Assembly (NCBI GenBank): GCA_016722075.1
Contig: JADKGW010000001.1
Span: 3,286,001-3,350,000 of the forward strand
Direction of reading: 5' to 3'
DNA from: Candidatus Kouleothrix ribensis
Lineage (GTDB): Bacteria > Chloroflexota > Chloroflexia > Chloroflexales > Roseiflexaceae
DNA length: 64,000 nt
In this document: one piece after another, positions 1 through 7,877 of the stretch
Position numbering within the stretch: position 1 is the stretch's first letter
Layout of the letters: every line of letters starts with the position of its first letter
The notes under the pieces: model-generated
The model's input: only the letters and a program-made list of their open reading frames with translations
What the model was told of the DNA's origin: nothing
The model's database searches: none
Position numbers and translations under genes: made by a program

Positions 1-1
1 G

Positions 2-118
2 CGCAAGCTGGCCGATCTACAGCGCATGATCACCAGCTTCAACCTGACGGCGCCGCCCGGCGTACCGCATCTTGAGGGGCTGCGCATGGCCGATGAGCTG
101 GCCAAACTAGGCGCCTAG
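2..118 (+). CDS. C-terminal fragment of an unidentified protein
   Basis: Only the last 38 codons of a plus-strand gene are inside the window, ending in TAG at 116-118. The visible tail is rich in Leu, Ala and charged residues and carries no motif I recognise. Its reading frame is open from the window edge and codon use is GC-rich like its neighbours, so it is probably a genuine gene end. Function cannot be assigned from this piece. Confidence 0.45.
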   Translation, partial: RKLADLQRMITSFNLTAPPGVPHLEGLRMADELAKLGA

Positions 119-206
119 TGCCGTGGGTTGCAGGTTGGCAGGTTGGTGCTATCGCTGCGTACTGGGTACTGCCGGCCAGCCCATAACAGCATTCCGCCGC
201 TCTGAA

Positions 207-2354
207 CTAGCGCTCGACGCCTACCACCAGCAGGGTCATGTCGTCGAACTGTTCGGCCGCGCCCTGGTAGGCCGCCAGGTCGGCGAATGTCGCCGTGCAG
301 AAGTCGTCGAGCGCGCGCCCGGCGTGCCGTAGGAACACCTGGGTCAGCCGGTCGAGATCGAAGCGCTGGCCGTCCAGCCCGAAGATATCGGTCAGGCCAT
401 CGGTGTAGAGCACCAGCCGATCGCCCGGTCGCAGTGTCAATTGCTCTTCCGAGAGCTGGATCTCGCTACTGTCGAAGCAGCCGAGCACCACCCCGCGGCC
501 CTCGAGCCGAGTCACGGCGCCGGCGTGCAGCAGCAGCGGGTAGTCGTGCCCGGCGCGCGCGTAAGTCAACCGGTGCGCCGCCGGGTCGATCACGCCATAG
601 AACACCGTAACAAACATCTGCGGGTCGCCCAGCTCGCGCAGCAGCTGGTTGACACTCAGCAGCACTGCGCGTGGCGAGCGCTCGCGCCGCGCCTCGGCCA
701 GTAGCAGGCTGCGTGTCAGGCCCATGTACAGCGCCGCCGGCATGCTCTTGCCCGACACATCGGCGATCACCACGCCGACCCTTCCACCTTCGAGCAGAAA
801 TACATCGTAGAGGTCGCCGCCAACCTGGCGCGCGGGCTGGTTACGGGCCGCAAAGCCGTAGCCAGGCACGGCCGGGAACACGCGCGGCAGCACACTCTGC
901 TGCACCTGGCGGGCCAGATCGAGCTCGTGCTCGAGGCGCTCTTGCTGTACACGCGCGTCGATCAGCCAGGCTCGCTGAATCGCCAGCGCGGCCTGGTCGG
1001 CAAACGCCTGCACCAGCGCGGTCTCGCCCGGCGTGAAGCGCACCTTCTGGGTGCTCTGAATGATCATCAGCCCGACCGCGCGGCCCTCGGCGATCAGCGG
1101 CACGGCCAGGCCTGCGCGCAGCTCGAACCCGGCCACATCGGCGTGCTGAGCCGGGATGCCGGGCGGCCAGCCGCTGAAAGGGGTCGGTGCTACGCCAACC
1201 TCGTCGAGCACGACCGCGACCGCTTGCTGGATCAGGTGGGCGCCCCAGCCATGCACGGCCAGGATGGCTGCGCTGGCATTGGGCCGCGCCAGGTACACGA
1301 CCACCCGGTCGGCACCGCTCAGCTCGCCGGCATGCCAGCAGACGCGCCGCGTCAGCTCGGCCAGGTCGGTCGAGCGCGTGAGTGCCTGCCCGATCGCTTG
1401 CAGCGAGTGCAGCGCGGCAGTGCGCTGCTGCAATACCTGATGCGCCGACTCGAGCTCGAGCAGCTTGCGCTGCAGCGCGGCGTTGGTTTCGGCCAGCTGC
1501 TGAGCGCCGCGCGACAACAGCTGGTAGGTGTGGTAGAGCTGGTGGGTGTCGTGCTCGAGCAGATCGTCAAGCGACAGCAGCTCGCGCTCGGCCAGCCCGT
1601 GCATGTAGCACGCGCGTGGCAGGGCCAGCCCTGCGCTGGCGTGGTAGATATCGAACACGGCGACATCGCCCAGGCGGCCGCTGCCATTGCAGCGCGCGCA
1701 GCCACGCGCGTCGGCATAGGTGGCCGTACTGCCGTCGCAGCGCCGCAGCAGATCGCTCAGGCGGGCCTGCTGCTGCGGGCTGGGCGCCACCGGGTAGCGG
1801 CAGTGCGGGCAGAGCGTGGCCAACCGCTCGACAGCGACAACCCAGCGCAGCACACCAAGCCGCTCGGCCGGTACACCAAGGTCGCCCAGGTGGCGCGCCA
1901 CGTCGGCGCCGTAGCAGACGGTGTCGAGCTGGGCGAGCACGCGCAGGCCCTGCTGCGCGGCCGCGAAGGCAGCCGGTGCACTGGCACCGTCGAGCCGGTC
2001 AACGATCAGCAGATCGGGGTGGCGCGCGCTGGCGGCGGCAATGCGCTCAGCGTAGCCATGCTGGGCGCCCGCCAGCAGCACGCTCACGCGGCGCTGGAGC
2101 GCCCGCGAAACTCGCACGGCGTCGCGGCTCTCGGCCACCACCACCGCGCTAGACACGCCGTCAGCCAGCATCTCGCCGATCAGCGCCCGAAACACGGCGC
2201 TGCGGCCGCTAGGCAACAGCGCGGCGTGGGCCAGCGGCGCGAGCGGCCGCGGGTCGAGCCCCACTACCAGCACCAGTCCCTGGCGGTCGGCCACGATCCG
2301 CGCCACCAGTGGGTCGAGCGCGGGCAGATGCAAGAAGTCGTCGAATTTCAGCAT
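207..2354 (-). CDS. SpoIIE-type PP2C phosphatase with GAF and degenerate GspE/PilB-like N-terminal domain
   Basis: A predicted 715-residue signalling protein with three parts. Residues about 1-270 look like the C-terminal half of a type II secretion/type IV pilus ATPase. They keep the family zinc motifs (CPHC at 182-185, CARC at 219-222) and a Walker-B-like stretch near 112-122, but the Walker A region near 26-40 reads GLVLVVGLDPRP and lacks the GKS/T core. A GAF domain follows at about 320-490, then a SpoIIE/PP2C serine phosphatase domain from about 510 with VGGDLYD, IADVSGKSMPAA and FDDMTLLVV, which normally bind two metals. The start was set at the ATG before LKFDDFL because upstream codons run into the intergenic region. 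Phosphatases of this type dephosphorylate anti-sigma antagonists or report sensed signals. The N-terminal part may be a pilus/secretion-derived scaffold; that is inference. Confidence 0.85.
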   Translation of the reverse strand: MLKFDDFLHLPALDPLVARIVADRQGLVLVVGLDPRPLAPLAHAALLPSGRSAVFRALIGEMLADGVSSAVVVAESRDAVRVSRALQRRVSVLLAGAQHGYAERIAAASARHPDLLIVDRLDGASAPAAFAAAQQGLRVLAQLDTVCYGADVARHLGDLGVPAERLGVLRWVVAVERLATLCPHCRYPVAPSPQQQARLSDLLRRCDGSTATYADARGCARCNGSGRLGDVAVFDIYHASAGLALPRACYMHGLAERELLSLDDLLEHDTHQLYHTYQLLSRGAQQLAETNAALQRKLLELESAHQVLQQRTAALHSLQAIGQALTRSTDLAELTRRVCWHAGELSGADRVVVYLARPNASAAILAVHGWGAHLIQQAVAVVLDEVGVAPTPFSGWPPGIPAQHADVAGFELRAGLAVPLIAEGRAVGLMIIQSTQKVRFTPGETALVQAFADQAALAIQRAWLIDARVQQERLEHELDLARQVQQSVLPRVFPAVPGYGFAARNQPARQVGGDLYDVFLLEGGRVGVVIADVSGKSMPAALYMGLTRSLLLAEARRERSPRAVLLSVNQLLRELGDPQMFVTVFYGVIDPAAHRLTYARAGHDYPLLLHAGAVTRLEGRGVVLGCFDSSEIQLSEEQLTLRPGDRLVLYTDGLTDIFGLDGQRFDLDRLTQVFLRHAGRALDDFCTATFADLAAYQGAAEQFDDMTLLVVGVER

Positions 2355-2531
2355 AACTTGGCCCTGCCAGCAACGGCTGGCGCATGTACCCTTGCCTGAA
2401 GCTGTTAGCTTACCACATGCCTGGCCGGCCTGGGCTGGCCCCAAGTGGTACCATCGCCTCTATTCGGCCCGCTGCCCGCCGCCCACTGCCCTAGAATGCA
2501 CACGGGTGCTTTTCGCCGCCAACCCCCCCTG

Positions 2532-2540
2532 TGGTATAAT
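2532..2540 (+). promoter_or_regulatory. extended -10 promoter (TGG TATAAT)
   Basis: A perfect TATAAT at 2535-2540 is preceded by TGG, the extended -10 form. No convincing -35 is visible. Transcription from here would begin near 2547, which supports ATG 2565 as the start of the downstream sensor gene and rules out upstream in-frame starts. Confidence 0.65.
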
Positions 2541-2564
2541 GCGGCTAGTTCAGCAGCTCATCCC

Positions 2565-4496
2565 ATGCATCTGAAGATAGTGAAAGAGCTGCGCAATCTG
2601 CTTACTACTATGTTGTTGCAACTCAACGATTTACTCTCGGCGGCGGTGCTAATCGTCGCGTTTTCGCTCCTTGCATATATAGCCCTTCAGAACTGGCACA
2701 CGGCGATCGCGCGCGCGTTGTGTGTGTTGCTTGCCGGCGTGGTGATCGTCGCCGGCGGCGATGTGCTGCTTGGCCAGGCCGAGCACGACGCGACCATCCA
2801 ATTCCTGCTGCGCGCACAGTGGCTCGGTATCACGCTGGTGCCGGCCGGCTATATCCACCTGGCCGACGCGCTGCTGACGTATAGCGGGCGGCTGAGCCGC
2901 CGCCGCCGCTGGTTGGTGGCGCTGGGCTACGCGCTCAGCGCCGCGTTTTTCGCGTTGGCGCTGGGTAGTAGCCTGCTGCTCCAGGGCGGCATCGCGCGTG
3001 GCCCGCTGGCGCAGTTCGGCGCCGGCCCACTGTTTGGGCTATTCGGCCTGTATTTCGCGGCCACCACTGCCGGCGGGCTGTGGGCCGTGTGGCAGGTGCG
3101 CCACCTGGCGCTCACGCCGACGCTGCGACGGCGCCTGACCTACCTCGGCGCAACGTTTCTCGCACCGGGGTTGGCGGTGTTTCCATACCTGGTGATCGCC
3201 GGCACCTACAGCCTGCTCTCGAACAATGTCGTGCTGCTGCTCTCGGCACTCGGCAATGTTGGCGTCGTGGTGATGATCACGATCATGGTCTACAGCATCG
3301 CCTTCCAGGGCCTGCTGCTGCCCGATCGCCTGATCAAGCAAGATTTCATCCGCTGGGGCCTGTACGGGCCGTTCGTCGGGCTCACGATCATCCTGTTTCT
3401 GCGCAGCACCCCCGTGCTGGCCAAGCACCTGGGCCTGCCACCGCAGACGCTGCTGACCTTCGGCGTGATGATTATGACAGTGCTGATGCCGATCTTCGTC
3501 AGCAAGATCAAGCCCTACCTCGACGCGCTGGTGTACCGGCAAGATCGCGCCGAGATCGACTACCTGCGCACGCTGCCGCGCAATACGTTCACCTACGCCG
3601 ATCTACGCAGCCTGCTCGAGAATACGCTGGTGGTGATCTGCGGCGCGCTGCGCGTCGACACCGGCTTTGTGGCTGCGCCCGACGACGAGAACAGCTACAC
3701 GGTCAAGTCGCTGGTCGGCGCGCGGCGGCTGGTGAAGCGCTTTGTGGCTGAGCACCCGCTGAACGAGATGCTGCCGGCACTGATGAACGCGCCGCCGGCC
3801 GAACCCGGCTCGGTGCCGCCGATCGAGTCGTTTCTGCGCTATAACGGCTTCTGCATGCTGCCGCTGCGCAGCAGCGACGGCGAGGTGCTCGGCACGCTGG
3901 GCGTGGCATACCCGCAGTCGGGGCTTACGCCCGAGGCGCGCCGGCTGATCGGTGTGCTGGCGCATCAGATGGAGCTGGCGCTGGCGACGGTGCATATGCA
4001 GCAGCGGCTGTTCGATACGCTGCGCGGCATGGGCCCCGAGATGCAGTCGCTGCAGGTGCTGAACACGCGGCTCGAGCAGGCCACGCCGGCCTCACTCGAG
4101 ACGCTCGAGTCCGAGGTGGCGCTGCTGCCCGAGTTCCCGCAGCTGGTGAAAGACGCGCTGACCCACTACTGGGGCGGGCCAAAGCTCTCCGATAGCCCGC
4201 TCTTGGGCCTGCGCACCGTGCGGCGCCTGATCGTCGATCAGGGCGGTAGCCCGACCCGCGCGCTCCAGGCGGTGCTGCGCCAGGCGATCGAAAACCTGCG
4301 GCCCGAAGCGCAGCTCGATCCATCGGCCCAGGAGTGGCTGTTGTATAATATTCTCGAGCTACGCTTTCTCCAGGGCAAGCGCACGCGCGATATCGCCGAG
4401 CGCCTGGCCATGAGCGAGTCCGATTTCTATCGCAAGCAGCGCATCGCCATCGAGGAGGTGGTGCGGCAGCTCGCGCTGATGGAGGAGTCGGAATAG
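2565..4496 (+). CDS. membrane sensor protein with multi-TM N-terminus, GAF-like domain and C-terminal HTH-like segment
   Basis: A predicted 643-residue protein. The first ~330 residues contain eight or nine hydrophobic segments, resembling the multi-TM N-terminal module of some histidine kinases. A GAF-like region follows at about 350-500. The C-terminus (about 565-643) has a predicted helix-turn-helix with GKRTRDIAERLAMSESDFYRKQR, like the tail of factorial DNA-binding or sigma-activator domains. There are no HisKA or HATPase motifs, so it is not a standard kinase. A membrane-bound transcriptional regulator or a ligand sensor is the likeliest role. ATG 2565 was chosen because it lies about 18 bases after the predicted transcription start. 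The gene ends directly against the palindromic repeat array and the response regulator. Confidence 0.75.
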   Translation: MHLKIVKELRNLLTTMLLQLNDLLSAAVLIVAFSLLAYIALQNWHTAIARALCVLLAGVVIVAGGDVLLGQAEHDATIQFLLRAQWLGITLVPAGYIHLADALLTYSGRLSRRRRWLVALGYALSAAFFALALGSSLLLQGGIARGPLAQFGAGPLFGLFGLYFAATTAGGLWAVWQVRHLALTPTLRRRLTYLGATFLAPGLAVFPYLVIAGTYSLLSNNVVLLLSALGNVGVVVMITIMVYSIAFQGLLLPDRLIKQDFIRWGLYGPFVGLTIILFLRSTPVLAKHLGLPPQTLLTFGVMIMTVLMPIFVSKIKPYLDALVYRQDRAEIDYLRTLPRNTFTYADLRSLLENTLVVICGALRVDTGFVAAPDDENSYTVKSLVGARRLVKRFVAEHPLNEMLPALMNAPPAEPGSVPPIESFLRYNGFCMLPLRSSDGEVLGTLGVAYPQSGLTPEARRLIGVLAHQMELALATVHMQQRLFDTLRGMGPEMQSLQVLNTRLEQATPASLETLESEVALLPEFPQLVKDALTHYWGGPKLSDSPLLGLRTVRRLIVDQGGSPTRALQAVLRQAIENLRPEAQLDPSAQEWLLYNILELRFLQGKRTRDIAERLAMSESDFYRKQRIAIEEVVRQLALMEESE

Positions 4497-5032
4497 AGGC
4501 GCGATCTATCCCGCCCGTACGCGTATCGCGGGGGTGGGGCGCGATATATCCCGCCCGTGCATCGCGGGGGTGGGGGCGCGATATATCGCGCCCGTACGCG
4601 TATCCCGCCCGCATGATCCGGCATCGCGGGGGTGGGGGCGCGATATATCCCGCCCGTGCATCGCGGGGGTGGGGGCGCGATATATCCCGCCCGTACGCGC
4701 ATCGCGGGGGGCGCGATATATCCCGCCCGCATGATCCGGCATCGCGGGGGTGGGGCGCGATATATCCCGCCCGTACGCGCATCGCGGGGGGCGCGATATA
4801 TCCCGCCCGTACGATCCGGCATCGCGGGGGGCGCGATATATCCCGCCCGTACGCGCATCGCGGGGGTGGGGGTAGGGGCGCGATATATCGCGCCCGTGCA
4901 TCGCGGGGGCGCGATATATCCCGCCCGTGCATCGCGGGGGCGCGATATATCGCGCCCGTACGGGCATCCCGCCCGTATCGCGCCCGTACGCGCATCGCGG
5001 GGGTGGGGGCGCGATATATCCCGCCCTGTCGA
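4497..5032. repeat. tandem/palindromic repeat array with 12 copies of GATATATC
   Basis: The whole gap between the sensor gene and the response regulator is a degenerate tandem array. Twelve exact GATATATC cores lie at 4543, 4580, 4642, 4679, 4715, 4759, 4795, 4835, 4882, 4913, 4944 and 5013, plus one variant (GATCTATC) at 4503. Each core is usually flanked by GCGC and CCGCCC or CGCGCCC, giving palindromes up to GGGCGCGATATATCGCGCCC. Units are separated by CATCGCGGGGG with or without TGGGG(G), and by CGTACGCG-type linkers. Spacing is 30-69 bp. It is open in several frames only because of its composition; no gene is called here. Confidence 0.95.
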
Positions 5033-5033
5033 A

Positions 5034-5042
5034 TGGTATACG
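5034..5042 (+). promoter_or_regulatory. possible extended -10 promoter (TGG TATACG)
   Basis: A TGG TATACG sequence lies at the end of the repeat array, six bases before the ATG of the response regulator. If used, the transcript would be almost leaderless. The match is imperfect at the last base of the hexamer. Confidence 0.35.
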
Positions 5043-5047
5043 CCCGT

Positions 5048-5419
5048 ATGAGAATATTGCTGGCCGAGGATGAACCCGATATTCAGTTCGTCACGCGCAT
5101 CGCGCTCGAAGACGAAGGGCACCAGGTCGTGGCCGTCGACAACGGCCAGGCTGCGCTCGCGTGTGCCCACGCCGAGCCGTTCGATGTCGTGCTGCTCGAC
5201 ATTATGATGCCGCACCTCGATGGGCTGGGTGTGTGCCGGCAGCTCAAGGCCGATACCCACACTCGCCACATCCCGGTGATCTTTTTGACCGCGCGGTCGC
5301 AGCAGTTCGAGGTGCAGGCCGGCTTGCGCCTGGGCGCGCTAGGCTACATCGTCAAGCCCTTCGATACCTTCACGCTGGCCGACGAGATCGCCGCTCTGCT
5401 GGCACAGCAAGCGCATTGA
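5048..5419 (+). CDS. single-domain CheY-like response regulator
   Basis: A 123-residue stand-alone receiver domain. The acidic pair is in AEDEPD near residue 7, the phospho-acceptor Asp is D51 in VLLDIMMP, the conserved Thr/Ser is in FLTAR, and the Lys is in YIVKPF. No output domain is attached, so it probably acts by protein-protein contact or in a phosphorelay. ATG 5048 starts the typical MRILLAEDE; an in-frame ATG at 5033 would add five residues. It is followed after 10 bases by a hybrid histidine kinase, the likely partner. Confidence 0.93.
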   Translation: MRILLAEDEPDIQFVTRIALEDEGHQVVAVDNGQAALACAHAEPFDVVLLDIMMPHLDGLGVCRQLKADTHTRHIPVIFLTARSQQFEVQAGLRLGALGYIVKPFDTFTLADEIAALLAQQAH

Positions 5420-5429
5420 TGAGAACCAT

Positions 5430-7769
5430 ATGCCAGGCTACCACGATCTGCTCGAGGCAGCCGATCTAATTGGTGAGGTTGGGCAAGCGCAGAGTGGCAT
5501 GCTGCCATTCGCACTTGAGGCGGCGCTGGCGAGTATCCTGAAGCTGCTGGGCCTGCAGGGTGGTGCGGTGTTCTTGTATAGCCCGCATATGCACGACCTG
5601 GCACTGGCCGCCGAGGCGCCGCGCTTCGGCCTGCTGAGCCGGCAGTACCAACAGCTGTCGCTCGATCACGACCTGACCTGCCTGCCGGTGCGCGCCGCCC
5701 GCACGCGCGCGCTGGCCCAGGGCCATGTGCGCGACACGGCGATCGAGCTGGGCGATGCCGGCCTGCACGTGGCCGAATACGACTCGCTCGGGCTACCGCT
5801 GGTTGTCGGCGCGCGGCTGCTGGGCGTGCTGCAGGTCGTGTGCCCACCGGGCCAGGCCCTCCACGCCGACCAGTTCGAGCTGCTGCGCGCACTGGCCAAT
5901 CGGCTGGCAACCGCACTCGACTACGCCCAGCTCGCGCCGGGCGCGCAGTCGGAGCAGGCGCTCACCCGCGCGCTGGTCGACGCCAGCAACGATGCGATCC
6001 TCATGCTCGACTCGGCCGGCGCCGCCACGATGATCAACCGGCGCGCCAAGTACTTCTTCGGCCTGGCCGAGCGCGATGTGATCGGCCGCAGCGCCGCCCA
6101 GCTGCGCGCTATGTTCCGGCTGATCTTCGAAGACAGCCACACCTTCGACACCTGGCTCACGCCGCTGCTGCACTCGTCGGAGGAGCGCGCGGTGATTGAG
6201 CTGAAGGTGCTGCGCGCCGAGCCGCGCCTGCTGCAGTGCTTCAGCGCACCGGTGCTCAACCACCAAGAGCAGCTGCTTGGGCGCATGCTCGTGTTCCGCG
6301 ATATCACACGCGAGCGCGAGGTCGAGCAGATGAAGACCGACTTCGTCTCGATCGTCTCGCACGAGCTACGCACGCCCCTCACGTCGATCCGCGGCTCGCT
6401 GCAGCTGGTGCTGGGCCGGCGCCAGCAGCCCGACCTGCCCGAACGCACGCGTGAGCTGCTCGAGATTTCGCTGAAGAACAGCGAGCGGCTGATCCGGCTG
6501 ATCAACGATATTCTCGATGTCTCGAAGATGGAGCAAGGCGCGATCCACCTGCGGCGCGTATCGCTCGACCCGGCCGACCTGTGCCATACCGCCGCACAAG
6601 AGGCCGAGCCCCTGGCGGCGAGCCGCAGTGTCGCGATCGTGCTGCGCGTGCCCGCCGATCTGCCGCCGATCAGCGCCGACCGCGACCGCGCGCTCCAGGT
6701 GCTGACCAACCTGCTCTCCAACGCGATCAAATTCTCCGAGGCCGGCCAGTCGATCGAGCTATCGGCCATGAAAGGCAGCGGCGCAATCTACTTCGCGGTG
6801 CGCGACTACGGCCGTGGGATTGCGCCCGACGACCACCAGCGCATCTTCGAGAAATTCCAGCAGATCGACAGCTCGCTGACCCGCAACGTGGGCGGCACCG
6901 GCCTGGGGCTGGCGATCTGCAAGGCGCTGGTCGAAGAGCATGGCGGGCGGATCTGGCTCGATAGTACGCTCGGGAAGGGCGCCATGTTCACCTTCACATT
7001 GCCGCTGGCCAACAAGCACGAGCCGATCGTCGCATCGCGCGCCGACCCGAGCCTGCCGCTGATCCTGGTAGTCGATGATAGTGCCGCGATGCGCGACATG
7101 ATCCGGGCCATGCTCGAGGGCGCCGGCTTTCAGGTGGCCGAGGCCGATGGCGGCGCGGCCGCGCTACAGCTGGCGCGCTTCCTGCAGCCAAAGCTCATGA
7201 CCCTCGATGTCATGCTGCCCGACCTCGACGGCTTCGATGTGATCCAGGTGCTGCATAACGACCCGCTCACGCGCGATCTGCCGGTGCTGTTCATCTCGGG
7301 CAGCGGCGAGCACGACCGCGCGCTGGCGCTGGGTGGTGCCGGCTTTCTGGCCAAGCCATTTACCGCCGACGACCTGGTGCGCCAGGTGCGCAGCCTGACT
7401 GGCCCGCCGGCCAGGCGCGTGCTGGTGATGGACGACGACTACCACGTACGCCCGACCCTGGCGCGCCTGCTGCGGCGCGGCGGCTTCCAGGTGAGCGAGG
7501 CCGGTGATGGGCGCACCGGACTGGACGTGATCGCGCGCGACCCGCCCAACCTGGTGTTGCTCGACGTGCGCATGCCCGATATCAACGGCTACGAGCTACT
7601 ACGGCGCCTCAAGCAGCACTACCCACACATCCCGGTGGTGGTGCTGACGGCCGGTGAGCCGGACGGCGAGTCGCGGCGGCATGCGCTCGAGCTCGGGGCG
7701 GTGCGCTACCTTGAAAAACCAATCGCCTCGGAAGATCTGCTGCTCGAGATCGAGCAGCTATTCAGCTGA
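5430..7769 (+). CDS. hybrid histidine kinase (GAF-PAS-HisKA-HATPase-REC-REC)
   Basis: A 779-residue soluble hybrid sensor kinase. Domains in order: GAF (about 20-170), PAS (about 185-300), HisKA with SHELRTPLT and phospho-accepting H311, and HATPase_c (about 420-530) with LLSNAIKFS, DYGRGI and GGTGLGLAICK. Two receivers follow with acceptors D593 and D712. All catalytic boxes look intact, and there are no membrane spans. It lies 10 bases after the CheY-like gene and so is probably cotranscribed with it. The two tandem receivers suggest an internal phosphorelay or competing phosphate sinks; that is inference. Confidence 0.95.
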   Translation: MPGYHDLLEAADLIGEVGQAQSGMLPFALEAALASILKLLGLQGGAVFLYSPHMHDLALAAEAPRFGLLSRQYQQLSLDHDLTCLPVRAARTRALAQGHVRDTAIELGDAGLHVAEYDSLGLPLVVGARLLGVLQVVCPPGQALHADQFELLRALANRLATALDYAQLAPGAQSEQALTRALVDASNDAILMLDSAGAATMINRRAKYFFGLAERDVIGRSAAQLRAMFRLIFEDSHTFDTWLTPLLHSSEERAVIELKVLRAEPRLLQCFSAPVLNHQEQLLGRMLVFRDITREREVEQMKTDFVSIVSHELRTPLTSIRGSLQLVLGRRQQPDLPERTRELLEISLKNSERLIRLINDILDVSKMEQGAIHLRRVSLDPADLCHTAAQEAEPLAASRSVAIVLRVPADLPPISADRDRALQVLTNLLSNAIKFSEAGQSIELSAMKGSGAIYFAVRDYGRGIAPDDHQRIFEKFQQIDSSLTRNVGGTGLGLAICKALVEEHGGRIWLDSTLGKGAMFTFTLPLANKHEPIVASRADPSLPLILVVDDSAAMRDMIRAMLEGAGFQVAEADGGAAALQLARFLQPKLMTLDVMLPDLDGFDVIQVLHNDPLTRDLPVLFISGSGEHDRALALGGAGFLAKPFTADDLVRQVRSLTGPPARRVLVMDDDYHVRPTLARLLRRGGFQVSEAGDGRTGLDVIARDPPNLVLLDVRMPDINGYELLRRLKQHYPHIPVVVLTAGEPDGESRRHALELGAVRYLEKPIASEDLLLEIEQLFS

Positions 7770-7795
7770 TTAGTATCGCACCCGAGGCCATTCGT

Positions 7796-7804
7796 TGTTA
7801 TAAT
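7796..7804 (+). promoter_or_regulatory. extended -10 promoter (TGT TATAAT)
   Basis: Perfect TATAAT at 7799-7804 with TGT before it, in the 108-base gap after the hybrid kinase. No clear -35 is seen. It should drive the receiver-GGDEF gene starting at 7878, leaving a leader of roughly 65 bases. Confidence 0.65.
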
Positions 7805-7877
7805 AGATTCATAGCCGCAGGGCCGGTTGCACCGATCGGCTGCTTTCGGCCAGCCGATACTAGCATATTGAAACATA

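Noticed and set aside
927..2399. 490-codon plus-strand frame opposite the SpoIIE phosphatase
   Set aside because: Antisense shadow of a clear gene in GC-rich DNA; no domain.
4506..4967. Long open frames across the GATATATC array on both strands
   Set aside because: They encode only repeated ArgAspIleSerArgPro-type strings set by the repeat unit; no ribosome site or domain.
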